Positions 46,432 to 56,101 are shown, counted from the first letter of the stretch. The stretch: 64,000 nt of DNA from Sphingomonadaceae bacterium 3R27C6 (GCA_005503215.1 SCNS01000001.1:428745-492744), one strand, 5' to 3'. Translations and numbers: made by a program. Notes: generated from the letters alone by a model not told the origin.

Positions 46432-47837
46432 GCAAGGCTAAGACGATCCTGCTGGTCGAGGACGATCCGGCGATCGCGATGATCATTCGCGAGACATTGG
46501 TTGGCGAATGTGGCCGCTTCGTATCGGTCGCCAGCATCGCTGAACGCAATGCCTGGCTCGCCGACAACCGGCCCGACCTCGTCATCACCGATGTCGTCCT
46601 GCCCGACGGCGACGGCATCGATTCGCTGCGCATTGACGCCCTGACTCCGGTGATCGTGCTGTCGGCGCAGAACACGCTCGATACCGCGGTGCGTGCGACG
46701 GGGATCGGGAGTTATGATTATCTGCCCAAGCCGTTCGATCTCGACGAACTGACCGCGAGTGTCCGCGCCGCGTTGCAGCGAAAGGCGGAACCCGCGGCAA
46801 GGGACATCGCGGCGCCAGCCGACAGCCATGGCCTCGTCGGCCGTGCCCCGGCGATGCAGGCGGTTTATCGCACCATCGCGCGGCTCGCCTCGAACGATCT
46901 TGCGGTGCTGATCCTTGGTGAATCGGGGACGGGCAAAGAAGTCGTCGCGCGCGCCATCCACGCGACCGGCCTGCGTCGCAACGGACCTTTCGTGGCGATC
47001 AACATGGCCGCAATCCCGCGCGAACTGATCGAAGCCGAATTGTTCGGTCACGAAAAGGGTGCCTTTACCGGCGCGCACAGCCGCAATGCCGGACGCTTTG
47101 AACAGGCGGCGGGCGGCACACTCTTTCTCGACGAAATCGGCGACATGCCGCTCGAGGCGCAGACGCGCCTGCTCCGCGTCCTGCAAAGCAACGAATATTC
47201 GACGGTCGGCGGCAGCCAGGCGTTGCGCGCTGACGTGCGCGTCATCGCGGCGACGCACCGCGACATGCGCACGCTCGTCGCCGATGGCCGCTTCCGCGAG
47301 GATCTCTTCTATCGTCTCAACGTCATCCCCGTGACGCTGCCGCCGCTCCGCGACCGGCGCAGCGACATCGCCGCGCTCGTCCGCCACTTTGTCGAGGCCG
47401 GGCGCAGTTCGGGGTTGCCCGATCGCCAATTCGCACCCGCCGCGATGCAGTGGCTCGAACGTTACGACTGGCCGGGCAATGTTCGTGAACTCGGCAATGT
47501 CGTCCAGCGGCTCGCTGTCTTGTCGCGTGACGTCGTCGTGACCGTCCGCGATGTCGAGACGGTGCTGCACGAAAGCGGCGAGGGCGGCGGCGCGGTCGAG
47601 CCCGCTGCGCTGATCGCGCGCGCGGTCGACGATTGGGCGCGCGAGCAGATGGCGGATACGGCAAGCGAAGGCGATATTCACGAACAGCTTGAAGCGATCG
47701 TCGAGGCAGCGCTTTTTCGGCGCGTCCTGCGTGACGTCCGTGGCAACCAATTGGAGGCGGCACGGCGCCTTGGCATCAACCGTAACACGCTACGCAAGCG
47801 CCTCGGGCAGCTCGATATCGATCCCGCTCACCCTTGA
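46428..47837 (+). CDS. ntrC: Nitrogen regulation response regulator NtrC
   Basis: A sigma-54 activator of 469 residues. The receiver domain has Asp55 in LVITDVVLPDGDG, the AAA+ domain has Walker A LGESGTGKEVV, the sigma-54 contact loop GAFTGAHSRNAG, Walker B TLFLDEIGDM and the arginine-finger region FREDLFYRLN, and a Fis-type helix-turn-helix ends the protein (QLEAARRLGINRNTLRKRL). The start ATG overlaps the ntrB stop. All catalytic motifs look intact, unlike in the neighbouring NtrX. Confidence 0.96.
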   Translation: MSKAKTILLVEDDPAIAMIIRETLVGECGRFVSVASIAERNAWLADNRPDLVITDVVLPDGDGIDSLRIDALTPVIVLSAQNTLDTAVRATGIGSYDYLPKPFDLDELTASVRAALQRKAEPAARDIAAPADSHGLVGRAPAMQAVYRTIARLASNDLAVLILGESGTGKEVVARAIHATGLRRNGPFVAINMAAIPRELIEAELFGHEKGAFTGAHSRNAGRFEQAAGGTLFLDEIGDMPLEAQTRLLRVLQSNEYSTVGGSQALRADVRVIAATHRDMRTLVADGRFREDLFYRLNVIPVTLPPLRDRRSDIAALVRHFVEAGRSSGLPDRQFAPAAMQWLERYDWPGNVRELGNVVQRLAVLSRDVVVTVRDVETVLHESGEGGGAVEPAALIARAVDDWAREQMADTASEGDIHEQLEAIVEAALFRRVLRDVRGNQLEAARRLGINRNTLRKRLGQLDIDPAHP

Positions 47838-47930
47838 ATGGCAAAGACAAACCCGGAATCGGGGCAATTGGGCGACACTTGCGTAGATTGTGTGTTTTCT
47901 ATGCAACAGGATTGTCGTAGCGTAGCAACA

Positions 47931-50222
47931 ATGGCGCAATCCACCTCCCTGGCTTTCGATATGGATTCGGACGGCCAAGAAGTGCGTTCGGGCTTCTGGC
48001 GTTTCGCGGCCCCGGAATATTACACGCTCGCGATCATCGTCAGCGTTGCCATTGCGACCTATATCTTCGTGACCGGCGACGCGCAGAGCGAACGGCTGCT
48101 GACGCCGGCGCTCGTGGCCGCGATCATGGTCGTCAATCTCGTGCCGGCGATGGCGCTGATCGTGCTCATCGGCAGCCGCGTCGCGCGCGCGCGCGCAGTG
48201 CGGTCGATGGCCGGCGGCAACGGTCGTCTCCACGTCCGGCTTGTCGCGCTCTTCTCACTCATAGCCGCGGCGCCGACGCTGCTCGTCGTGATCTTCGCCT
48301 CGCTGCTGTTTCAGTTCGGCGTCGACTTCTGGTTCTCCGACCGGTCGCGCGGCATGTTCGAAAATGCCGCCAACCTTGCCGAGGGCTATTATCAGGAAAA
48401 CCAGCGCCAGGTCGGCGCGAACACCTATGCGATGGCAACCGACCTCGGCAAGCAGTTGAGCCTGGTTCCGATCGATAGCCCGGCCTTCAGCAATTATTAT
48501 CTGCAGCAGGTCGTGGTGCGCAGCCTCAATGAATCGGCGATCATCGAAATCGGCCGCGATGGCGTCGCGCGTACGGCGACGGCGATCAATCCTGACGACA
48601 GGGCGGCCGAAGCCCGTCTCGGTTCGGCAATGGTCGGCCGCCTCGACGCGGGCGAGGATGTGGTCGTTGTCCGCCAACCCACCCGGATCGAAGCCGCGGC
48701 GCGGCTGCCCGGCACCGATCGCGCCTATGTCTATGCCTCGCGCGACACCAACGTGCCGGGCTTCCAGCAGTCGGCGCGCGCGAGCGCGGTTCTGGCCGAC
48801 TATAACAGCCTGTTCGACCGCTCGCAGCAGCTGCAGCTGCAATTCAACGGCGCCCTCTATCTTGGCTCGCTGCTGCTTCTCGCGCTTGCCGTCATCGCGG
48901 CGATCGTGGTTGCGGACCGTATCGTCCGTCCGCTCGGCACATTGATCGGTGCGACGCGGACCGCGGCGGGCGGCGATCTTTCGGTCCGGGTTACCCCGCC
49001 GGCACGCGATGATGAAATCGCAGTGCTGACACGCGCTTTCAATCGGATGACCGAGCAGTTGCAGGGTCAGACCGGCGCGCTCGTCAGCGTGAACGAGCAA
49101 CTCGAGGCCCGGCGCAGCTTTATCGAGGCGGTGCTGAGCGGCGTGTCGTCGGCGGTGATCTCGGTCGATGCCGATCGCCGCATCCTGCTCGCCAACGCCG
49201 CGGCCGAACGGCTGATCTGCCAGTCGACCGATTGCTTGACCGGGCGTCCGCTCGACGATGTCGCGCCCGAACTGGCGCGCCTGCTGATCAGTGACGAGCG
49301 CGAGGCGATCGTTCAGCTCTCGCGCAAGGATGCCGAGCCCGCGACGCTCGCGGCGAAAGCCGTGGCGCAGGGTGACGGCTTCGTCCTGAGTTTCGAGGAC
49401 ATCACGCAGCAATTGCTCGATCAGCGCCGCGCGGCCTGGTCCGACGTCGCGCGGCGTATCGCGCACGAGATCAAGAACCCGCTCACGCCGATCCAACTCG
49501 CGGCCGAACGGCTCCAGCGGCGGTTCGGCGACAAGGTCGAGGGCGATGGCGCCACCTTCCGCAAGCTCACCGACACGGTGATCCGGCAGGTGCACGACAT
49601 GCGGCGCATGGTCGACGAATTTTCGAGCTTCGCGCGGATGCCGAAACCGACCTTCGGGGTCGAGGATGTCCGCGATATTCTGCGCCAGGCGGTATTCCTG
49701 TTCGAAGTGGCAAAGCCCGACATCGCGTTCGCGGTCCAAACGCCTGCCGAGATCGAACCGCTGGTCTGCGACCGCCGCCTGTTGTCGCAGGCGATGACGA
49801 ATATTATTAAAAACGCAGTCGAAGCGATTGAAGAAAAATATAAAAATTCAGAAGAGGCTGTCACTGGACATGTCGCCGCCGAACTTTTTTCGGGCGCGGA
49901 TGGCGAGATCGTCATTCGCGTCTCCGACGACGGCATCGGGCTGCCCGAAGCGCGCGACGCGATTGCGGAACCCTATATGACGACGCGCCAGGGCGGGACG
50001 GGCCTCGGGCTCGCGATCGTCAAGAAGATCGTCGAGCAACATTATGGCGAACTCGATTTTTCGGACAATCCGGCGGGGCAGGGGACATGCGTCACCCTGA
50101 CGCTCCACCCCGACCGGCTGAAGCCGTTGGCCGGCAAGGGCGGGGAAGCAAGCATGGGGCATAGTGAATCGGTTCCCGGACGCGTCCGGAACCGGCAGGA
50201 CAGAGAAGATCATGGCGCTTGA
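47931..50222 (+). CDS. ntrY: Membrane sensor histidine kinase NtrY
   Basis: A membrane kinase of about 763 residues paired with NtrX, linked to nitrogen, redox and envelope control in alphaproteobacteria. It has several N-terminal helices (YYTLAIIVSVAIATYIF, ALVAAIMVVNLVPAMALIVLI, LVALFSLIAAAPTLLVVIFASLLF), a periplasmic part, a further helix, a HAMP domain, a PAS domain, a DHp domain [22 protein letters not shown] and an HATPase domain (MTNIIKNAVEAIEE, RVSDDGIGLP, GGTGLGLAIVKKI). The frame is open from ATG 47838, right after the ntrC stop; the ATG at 47931 gives the family-like N-terminus. Neither start has a clear ribosome binding site. The 3' end overlaps ntrX by 11 nt. Confidence 0.93.
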   Translation: MAQSTSLAFDMDSDGQEVRSGFWRFAAPEYYTLAIIVSVAIATYIFVTGDAQSERLLTPALVAAIMVVNLVPAMALIVLIGSRVARARAVRSMAGGNGRLHVRLVALFSLIAAAPTLLVVIFASLLFQFGVDFWFSDRSRGMFENAANLAEGYYQENQRQVGANTYAMATDLGKQLSLVPIDSPAFSNYYLQQVVVRSLNESAIIEIGRDGVARTATAINPDDRAAEARLGSAMVGRLDAGEDVVVVRQPTRIEAAARLPGTDRAYVYASRDTNVPGFQQSARASAVLADYNSLFDRSQQLQLQFNGALYLGSLLLLALAVIAAIVVADRIVRPLGTLIGATRTAAGGDLSVRVTPPARDDEIAVLTRAFNRMTEQLQGQTGALVSVNEQLEARRSFIEAVLSGVSSAVISVDADRRILLANAAAERLICQSTDCLTGRPLDDVAPELARLLISDEREAIVQLSRKDAEPATLAAKAVAQGDGFVLSFEDITQQLLDQRRAAWSDVARRIAHEIKNPLTPIQLAAERLQRRFGDKVEGDGATFRKLTDTVIRQVHDMRRMVDEFSSFARMPKPTFGVEDVRDILRQAVFLFEVAKPDIAFAVQTPAEIEPLVCDRRLLSQAMTNIIKNAVEAIEEKYKNSEEAVTGHVAAELFSGADGEIVIRVSDDGIGLPEARDAIAEPYMTTRQGGTGLGLAIVKKIVEQHYGELDFSDNPAGQGTCVTLTLHPDRLKPLAGKGGEASMGHSESVPGRVRNRQDREDHGA

Positions 50223-51591
50223 TATTCTGATCGTCGACGACGAACGCGACATTTGCGACCTTGTCGCCGGCGTCATGGAAGACGAAGGTTATGAGGCGCG
50301 CACCGCGTCGGACAGCGACTCGGCGCTGGAAGCGATCCGCCAGCGGCGGCCGTCGCTCGCGCTGATCGACGTATGGTTGCAAGGATCGCGGCTCGACGGG
50401 CTGGGGCTGGTCGAGGCGATCAAGGCGTTCGACCCGACGCTGCCGATCATCGTCATTTCGGGCCATGGCGGGCTCGACACCGCGGTCGCGGCGATCCGCC
50501 GCGGCGCGTTCGATTTCATCGAAAAGCCGTTCGAAGCGTCGCGCCTGCTCCACCTTGTCGCGCGCGCGACCGAAAATGAGCGGCTGAAGTTCGAATATGA
50601 GCAATTGCGTGAAAAGGCGGGGCCGTCGGACGAACTGACGGGTACCAGCGCCGCGATCAACAATGTCCGCGCGACGCTGAAGCGCGTCGCGGGGACAGGA
50701 AGCCGCGTGCTCATCACGGGCGCCCCCGGCGTCGGCAAGGAGGTCGCCGCGCGCGTGCTGCACGGATGGAGCGGGCGGCAGAACGCGCCGTTCCGCGTCA
50801 TTTCGTCGGCGCGAATGGACCCCGAGACGGTCGAGACCGAATTGTTCGGGTCCGAAGCCGAGGATGGGTCGATCCGCGTCGGGCTGCTCGAACAGGCGCA
50901 TGGCGGCACGCTGTTCCTCGACGAGGTCGCCGACATGCCGCTGACGACGCAGGGCAAGATCTTGCGCGTCCTGACCGACCAGAGCTTCACCCGCGTGGGC
51001 GGTCGCACGATGATCCGCGTCGATGTCCGCATCATTTCGGGATCGGCGCGCGACCTGATGACCGAAATTGCCGAAAGCCGTTTTCGCGAAGACCTTTACT
51101 ACCGGCTGAACGTCGTGCCCGTCCACATCCCGCCGCTGCGTGAGCGGCGCGACGATATCGCCAGCCTCTGCGATCATTATATCCGTCGTTATGCCGCCGA
51201 CCGCCGCGTCGCGCCGCCCGAAATCAGTTCCGAGGCCATGGCCGCGCTCCAGGCGCATGAGTGGCCGGGCAATGTTCGCGAACTGCGCAACGTGATCGAG
51301 CGCGTTATGATTTTGGCGCCCAGCGACCGGCTGACGCGGATCGACGCGGATATGCTGCCCGCCGAGCTGGTGCGCGGCGGAACCGACATCTTGCCCCATT
51401 CGGAATCGATCACCGCGATCCCGCTGAAGGAAGCGCGCGAGAATTTCGAACGCGAATATCTGCGCATCCAGATCAACCGATTTTCGGGCAATATTTCGCG
51501 CACCGCGACCTTTATTGGCATGGAGCGCTCGGCGCTGCACCGCAAACTGAAACTTTTGGGGCTTACCGAGAGTTCGGACGGCGAGGGATAG
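50212..51591 (+). CDS. ntrX: Response regulator NtrX, without the sigma-54 GAFTGA loop
   Basis: A protein of 459 residues with a receiver domain (Asp53 in LIDVWLQGS), a AAA+-like domain and a C-terminal Fis helix-turn-helix ([21 protein letters not shown]). The Walker A is [10 protein letters not shown] and Walker [11 protein letters not shown], but the position of the GAFTGA loop reads [15 protein letters not shown], so contact with sigma-54 is unlikely; it probably regulates sigma-70-type promoters. It is partner to ntrY directly upstream. A near-palindrome lies at 50171-50193 inside the end of ntrY. Confidence 0.94.
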   Translation: MALDILIVDDERDICDLVAGVMEDEGYEARTASDSDSALEAIRQRRPSLALIDVWLQGSRLDGLGLVEAIKAFDPTLPIIVISGHGGLDTAVAAIRRGAFDFIEKPFEASRLLHLVARATENERLKFEYEQLREKAGPSDELTGTSAAINNVRATLKRVAGTGSRVLITGAPGVGKEVAARVLHGWSGRQNAPFRVISSARMDPETVETELFGSEAEDGSIRVGLLEQAHGGTLFLDEVADMPLTTQGKILRVLTDQSFTRVGGRTMIRVDVRIISGSARDLMTEIAESRFREDLYYRLNVVPVHIPPLRERRDDIASLCDHYIRRYAADRRVAPPEISSEAMAALQAHEWPGNVRELRNVIERVMILAPSDRLTRIDADMLPAELVRGGTDILPHSESITAIPLKEARENFEREYLRIQINRFSGNISRTATFIGMERSALHRKLKLLGLTESSDGEG

Positions 51592-51709
51592 CGGCTTTGC
51601 GCTAGACCTTGCGCGCCCTTTGCCGCATATTGCGTTTGCAAAGAAGGTCTTGAAAGCCGGAAAACCGGCGCCGTACCCGCGGTTTAACCGCCAAAAACAG
51701 GAGGCAAAT

Positions 51710-52210
51710 GTGTCCGATAAAAACCAGAATCTCCAGGATATTTTCCTCAACGCCCTCCGCAAGAGCAAGACCCCGGTGACCATGTTCCTGGTCAAGGGTG
51801 TCAAGCTGCAGGGCATTATCACCTGGTTCGACAACTTCTCGCTGCTGCTCCGCCGTGATGGGCAATCGCAGCTCGTCTACAAGCACGCGATCTCGACGGT
51901 GATGCCGTCGCACGATTTCGATCTGTCGCTGCTCGGCGACAATCTGCGCGATGCGCCGGCAAGCAAGGGCAAGGCGTTACAGGATGTTTTCCTCAATGCG
52001 GTGCGCAAGTCGGACGAGTCGGTGACGATGTTCCTCGTCAACGGCGTGATGCTGCAAGGCGATATCGTCGCATTCGACCTGTTCTGCATGCTGCTCGAGC
52101 GCGAGCGCCAGGTGCAGCTGGTCTACAAGCATGCGATTTCGACCGTTCAGCCGAATGGCCCGATCAACCTGACCGACAGCGAGCCGGACGCAGAAGCGGA
52201 CAACGCCTGA
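51710..52210 (+). CDS. hfq: Hfq with two tandem Sm domains
   Basis: Hfq binds small RNAs and mRNAs. This one is 166 residues, about twice the usual size, because it contains two Sm domains: residues about 8-66 ([20 protein letters not shown] ... YKHAISTV) and about 89-148 ([20 protein letters not shown] ... YKHAISTV), joined by an 18-22 residue linker, and an acidic tail. If each chain supplies two of the six positions of the ring, it would form a trimer. The start is GTG after AGGAGGCAAAT. It is followed directly by hflX in a CTGA overlap. A tandem Hfq of this kind is known in sphingomonads. Confidence 0.95.
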   Translation: MSDKNQNLQDIFLNALRKSKTPVTMFLVKGVKLQGIITWFDNFSLLLRRDGQSQLVYKHAISTVMPSHDFDLSLLGDNLRDAPASKGKALQDVFLNAVRKSDESVTMFLVNGVMLQGDIVAFDLFCMLLERERQVQLVYKHAISTVQPNGPINLTDSEPDAEADNA

Positions 52211-53559
52211 TCGACCCGATAATCGACAATGAAGACGAGGTAACGCGCGGCGCCGCCGCGCTTATCGTCGTGCCCGAATGGCATAGCCAGCGCCTCGCTC
52301 GCGACCTCGATGCGCGCGCCGAGGAGGCGCGGGGACTCGCGCTTGCGATCGGGCTCGACGTTGTCGCGGTACACACGCTTCGGCTGCGTCAGACGCGCGC
52401 CGCGACTTTGCTCGGCGTCGGACAGATCGACGCGATCACGCCCGATATCGCGGCAAAGAATGTGCAGCTGGTCGTCGTCGATGCGGCGCTCAGCCCGATC
52501 CAGCAACGCAACCTCGAAACCGCATTCGGCACCAAGGTGATCGACCGCACCGGGCTGATCCTCGAAATCTTCGGCGAGCGCGCCGCGACCGCCGAGGGAC
52601 GGCTGCAGGTGGAGCTCGCGCATCTCGATTATCAGGCGGGGCGGCTGGTGCGTAGCTGGACCCACCTTGAACGCCAGCGCGGCGGTTTCGGCTTCCTCGG
52701 CGGACCCGGCGAAACGCAGATCGAGGCCGACCGGCGGATGATCCGCAACCGCATGGCACGCATCCGGCGCAGCCTCGAGGATGCCCGGCGAACGCGCCAA
52801 CTGCAGCGATCGAAACGGCAGCGCGCACCTTGGCCCGTGGTCGCGCTCGTCGGCTATACCAATGCCGGAAAATCGACATTCTTCAATCGGTTGACCGGAA
52901 GTGACGTCATGGCGGAAGATATGCTTTTCGCGACGCTCGACCCGACGATGCGCGAAATCCGGCTGCCCGGCATCGATAAGGCGATCCTGTCCGACACGGT
53001 GGGTTTTGTCTCTGACCTGCCGACCGAACTGGTCGCGGCGTTCCGCGCGACGCTGGAGGAAGTCACCACCGCCGACCTCATCGTCCATGTCCGCGACATC
53101 GTCCACCCCGACAGCGAAGCGCAATATGACGACGTGCGCGCAATTCTGAACTCGCTCGGTGTCAACGGGCCGCAGGATGGGGAGGAGGGCGATGCGCCGC
53201 CGGTGATCCAGCAAATCGAAATCTGGAACAAGATCGATACTGCCGATAGCGACCGCCGGGCGGACATTGAAGAAATGGCAGCGCGGCGCCCCGACGTAGC
53301 CGTGATATCGGCCGTAACGGGCGAGGGCGTCGAAGCAGCGCGGACCCTTATGGCGTCACAATTGACCGCGCTGCATAAGGTGCAGCGCATTTATCTGAGC
53401 TACAGCCAGGGTGAAGCAGCGGCGTGGCTTCACGCGCGGGGCGAAGTGCTCGCAGACGAGCCCGAGGCTGAAGGCCATGTGCTGACGGTACGGCTCGATC
53501 CCGCGGATAGCGCGCGCTTCGAACGGCTCTGGCCGACTACGGACGCTCCGACGCCTTGA
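52207..53559 (+). CDS. hflX: GTPase HflX (ribosome-associated)
   Basis: HflX is a GTPase that splits stalled ribosomes. The product (about 450 residues) has the N-terminal HflX domain ([28 protein letters not shown]), the glycine-rich [19 protein letters not shown] linker, G1 [19 protein letters not shown], switch I/G3 [25 protein letters not shown] and G4 WNKID. GTG at 52270 would cut the first beta strand (AALIVVPEW), so the start should be upstream. The only candidate is CTG at 52207 overlapping the hfq stop (CTGA). It is convergent with mazG, overlapping by 23 nt. Confidence 0.92.
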   Translation: MIDPIIDNEDEVTRGAAALIVVPEWHSQRLARDLDARAEEARGLALAIGLDVVAVHTLRLRQTRAATLLGVGQIDAITPDIAAKNVQLVVVDAALSPIQQRNLETAFGTKVIDRTGLILEIFGERAATAEGRLQVELAHLDYQAGRLVRSWTHLERQRGGFGFLGGPGETQIEADRRMIRNRMARIRRSLEDARRTRQLQRSKRQRAPWPVVALVGYTNAGKSTFFNRLTGSDVMAEDMLFATLDPTMREIRLPGIDKAILSDTVGFVSDLPTELVAAFRATLEEVTTADLIVHVRDIVHPDSEAQYDDVRAILNSLGVNGPQDGEEGDAPPVIQQIEIWNKIDTADSDRRADIEEMAARRPDVAVISAVTGEGVEAARTLMASQLTALHKVQRIYLSYSQGEAAAWLHARGEVLADEPEAEGHVLTVRLDPADSARFERLWPTTDAPTP

Positions 53560-54310
53560 CCGCCAGCCAGTGGCTTTCCTGCGCGTCGAGCGGCAGGCCC
53601 GACAGGCTTCCACCCGCACGATCTTCCATGGCCGCAAAACGCCGCGCGAATTTGGCGTTGGCATCGCGCAGGGCGCCTTCGGCGTCGACGCCAAGGTGGC
53701 GCGCATAATTGACCACCGCCAACAGCAGGTCGCCGACCTCTTCGTGGCGTTCGGCATCGGTCGTCGCGGCCGCGACCTCGGCGAGTTCCTCGGCAATCTT
53801 GTCGCGCGGCCCATCGGCGTCGGGCCAGTCGAAACCGACACGCGCTGCGCGGCCTTGCAGCTTTTGCGCGCGGAGTAACGCGGGCAACGACAACGCCACG
53901 CCGGCAAGCGCGCTTGCCGGGCCATCGGCGGCGCGCTCGGCCGCCTTGATTTGCTCCCATTGCTGCCGGACATCGTCGGTCTTGCGGTCGCCAAAGATGT
54001 GTGGATGGCGCCGCTCCATCTTGTCGCTGATCGCATTGGCAACATCGTCGAAACCGAACAGGCCGTCGTCGGCCGCGATCTGGCTGTGAAAGACGACCTG
54101 GAGCAACAGGTCGCCAAGCTCGTCGCAAATCTCGGCAGGATCGCCGCCGGCAATGGCATCGGCGACCTCATAGGCTTCTTCGATCGTGTACGGCGCGATG
54201 GTCGAGAAATCCTGCGCCAGATCCCATTCGCAACCGCCATCGGGATTGCGCAACTGGCGCATGATGGCGAGCAAGCGGTCGATGGGGGATTGGGCTGCCG
54301 TCTCGGCCAT
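53537..54310 (-). CDS. mazG: Nucleoside triphosphate pyrophosphohydrolase MazG
   Basis: An enzyme of 257 residues that hydrolyses (d)NTPs to NMP and pyrophosphate. It has a duplicated MazG fold: the first domain CEWDLAQDFSTIAPYTIEEAYEV and EICDELGDLLLQVVFHS, the second with DKIAEELAEVAAA and EEVGDLLLAVVNYARHLGVD; the E-x-x-E and E-x-x-D metal-binding residues are present in both. The start ATG lies 12 nt from an AT-rich palindrome. It overlaps hflX convergently and follows the 58-residue membrane protein gene. Confidence 0.95.
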   Translation of the reverse strand: MAETAAQSPIDRLLAIMRQLRNPDGGCEWDLAQDFSTIAPYTIEEAYEVADAIAGGDPAEICDELGDLLLQVVFHSQIAADDGLFGFDDVANAISDKMERRHPHIFGDRKTDDVRQQWEQIKAAERAADGPASALAGVALSLPALLRAQKLQGRAARVGFDWPDADGPRDKIAEELAEVAAATTDAERHEEVGDLLLAVVNYARHLGVDAEGALRDANAKFARRFAAMEDRAGGSLSGLPLDAQESHWLAVKASERP

Positions 54311-54321
54311 AGAGTTATCCG

Positions 54322-54335
54322 ATAATATATATTAT
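54322..54335. promoter_or_regulatory. AT-rich palindrome upstream of mazG
   Basis: A perfect 14-bp palindrome ATAATATATATTAT in a high-GC genome, 12 to 25 nt before the mazG start codon. It could be an operator or a -10 region with little space left for a leader. Confidence 0.5.
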
Positions 54336-54373
54336 GTTAAATGTTCTAAAGCCCACGAGAGGAAAGGCCCCTG

Positions 54374-54550
54374 CTATGTCATTATCTGCCACGTGCGGAT
54401 GACGAGGAATACGAGTCCAAAGATCGCAACCCACGCCAGCGCCATCTTGAGCCAGTCGGCCATCGGCAAGCGCCGTGCCAGCAAAGAACTCAGGACCAAT
54501 GCGAACGCGCCCGCGAACCACAGGATCTGAACAGTCGTGTCACCACTCAT
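54374..54550 (-). CDS. Small two-helix membrane protein (58 residues)
   Basis: The frame starts ATG at 54550, overlapping the stop of the MBL hydrolase (ATGA), and ends at 54374. The product has two hydrophobic segments (QILWFAGAFALVLSSLLA and MALAWVAIFGLVFLVI) linked by RRLPMADWLK. The pattern resembles the short N-terminal membrane part of alphaproteobacterial retropepsin-like proteases of the TIGR02281 kind, but no protease domain follows. It is too short to appear in simple gene lists; the overlap with the upstream gene is the main support. The function is unknown. Confidence 0.75.
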   Translation of the reverse strand: MSGDTTVQILWFAGAFALVLSSLLARRLPMADWLKMALAWVAIFGLVFLVIRTWQIMT

Positions 54551-55311
54551 AGCTGCACCTCCAGCCCGTCATATCCCGGCTCGATACCCGGCGGCAATTC
54601 AGCCGCAAGGTCGTCATAATCCATCGTATTGTCCATATGCGTGATGATTGCGCGCGGATTGCCCACCTTGGCAAGACCTTCGAGCGTCATCGCCAGATGC
54701 GGATGCGTCGGATGCGGATAGCGACGCAGCGCGTCGATGACGAAAAGGTCGACGCCTTGGAAGAAGTCGACCATTTCGTCAGTAAACTTTGAAAAATCAG
54801 TTGCGTAGGCGATTTTATGCGCACCATCGCTGAAGATCAGGCCGCTGGCCTTTATGGGTCCGTGCGGCATTTCGATCGCCGACACTTCAATAGGGCCGAT
54901 CGACTGATGATCGTGGAGGTCGATTGGATCGACCGACGCCGGATAGCCGGCATTGCCCGCGAAGGCATAGGTGAAGCGCCATTTGAGGATATCAAGCACA
55001 TGGTCGCGCGCATAAACGGGAACGGCCGACCGGCGCAGGTGCATGACCTGGCGCAGGTCGTCGAGACCATGCGTATGGTCGGCATGCTCGTGGGTCCAGA
55101 TAACCGCGTCGATTTCACCCACGCCCGCGTCGAGCAGTTGCAACCGCATATCGGGGCTGGTGTCGACGAGGATACGAAAGCCGCCGAGCGACACCATGAT
55201 CGACGCCCGGCTGCGCAGGTTGCGCGGATTGTCGGGATCGCACTGGCCCCAGTCGTTGCCGATCCGCGGAACACCCGAAGACGTCCCGCAGCCGAGGATT
55301 CGCAACCTCAT
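54547..55311 (-). CDS. MBL-fold hydrolase, PhnP-like
   Basis: A metallo-beta-lactamase-fold protein of 254 residues, starting MRLRILGCGTSSGVPRIG, with the metal motif THEHADHTHGLDD and further ligands in EMPHGPI, YATDFSK and ITHMDNTMDYD. This is the PhnP-type phosphodiesterase group (phosphoribosyl cyclic phosphate); without a phn cluster the true substrate is unclear. The start was set at the ATG 13 nt after the tatD stop, not the longer frame at 55437. The operon order metG-tatD-MBL is common in alphaproteobacteria. Confidence 0.9.
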   Translation of the reverse strand: MRLRILGCGTSSGVPRIGNDWGQCDPDNPRNLRSRASIMVSLGGFRILVDTSPDMRLQLLDAGVGEIDAVIWTHEHADHTHGLDDLRQVMHLRRSAVPVYARDHVLDILKWRFTYAFAGNAGYPASVDPIDLHDHQSIGPIEVSAIEMPHGPIKASGLIFSDGAHKIAYATDFSKFTDEMVDFFQGVDLFVIDALRRYPHPTHPHLAMTLEGLAKVGNPRAIITHMDNTMDYDDLAAELPPGIEPGYDGLEVQL

Positions 55312-55324
55312 GATGCGTCGAACG

Positions 55325-56101
55325 TCATGGCCGCGCCTTGTTGAAAAGCGTGTAAAAATTGGTGCTCGTCGCGGCCGCCAGCGCGTCTTCGTCCTCGTCG
55401 CGCAGCTTGGCGAGGAAAGCAAGCGTATCGGCAACAAAGGCGGGCTCGCCGGTTTTGCCGCGATGCGGGACGGGCGCGAGGAAGGGGGAATCGGTTTCGA
55501 TCAGCAGCCGGTCCTGCGGCAGCCACTTAGCCGTCGCCTGGAGATCGGCGGCGTTCTTGAAGGTGACGATGCCCGAAATCGATATGAAGAGCCCGAGATC
55601 GAGCGCCTTATGGGCAAAATCGTCGCTCGCGGTGAAGCAGTGGATCACGCCCGGGAAAGTCGCCCTGCCCATCTCTTCGCCGAGCAGCGCCAGCGTATCG
55701 GCTTCGGCATCGCGCGTATGGACGATGATCGGCAGGCCGGTTTGCTGCGATGCGTGAATATGACGGCGAAAGCTGTCCTGCTGTCGCGCGCGGTCGCTTT
55801 TGTCGTAATAATAATCGAGCCCGGTCTCGCCGATACCGATCACGCGCGGATGCGCCGCGCGTTCGACCAGCTTCGCGGTATCGACATCAGGATGGTGGTC
55901 GGCGTCGTGCGGGTGGATGCCGACGCTCGCCCACACATCCTCGTTCGCTTCGGCGGCGGCGAGCACATCGTCCCATTCGTTTTCGCGCGTCGCGATGTTG
56001 AGCATCGCGGTGACGCCCCCCGCGCGCGCGCGCTCCAGCACTTCGCCCTGCTGTTCGGCGAGGCCCTTATAGTTGAGGTGGCAGTGCGAATCGACGAGCA
56101 T
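55325..56101 (-). CDS. tatD: TatD family deoxyribonuclease-like hydrolase
   Basis: A TIM-barrel metal hydrolase of 258 residues. Signatures are MLVDSHCHLNY (metal His pair), VGIHPHDADHHPDVD, IGIGETGLDYYYD, PIIVHTRDAEADT, GVIHCFT and LIETDSPFLAPVPHRGKTGEPAFV. TatD-family enzymes are 3'-5' exonucleases or D-Tyr-tRNA-type deacylases, and this YcfH-like member is of unknown detail. The start codon shares a base with the metG stop. Confidence 0.93.
   Translation of the reverse strand: MLVDSHCHLNYKGLAEQQGEVLERARAGGVTAMLNIATRENEWDDVLAAAEANEDVWASVGIHPHDADHHPDVDTAKLVERAAHPRVIGIGETGLDYYYDKSDRARQQDSFRRHIHASQQTGLPIIVHTRDAEADTLALLGEEMGRATFPGVIHCFTASDDFAHKALDLGLFISISGIVTFKNAADLQATAKWLPQDRLLIETDSPFLAPVPHRGKTGEPAFVADTLAFLAKLRDEDEDALAAATSTNFYTLFNKARP

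Noticed and set aside
54315..54521. A 68-codon minus-strand frame between mazG and the MBL gene
   Set aside because: The overlapping 58-residue frame (54374-54550) has two good membrane helices and an ATGA overlap; the 68-codon frame has neither.
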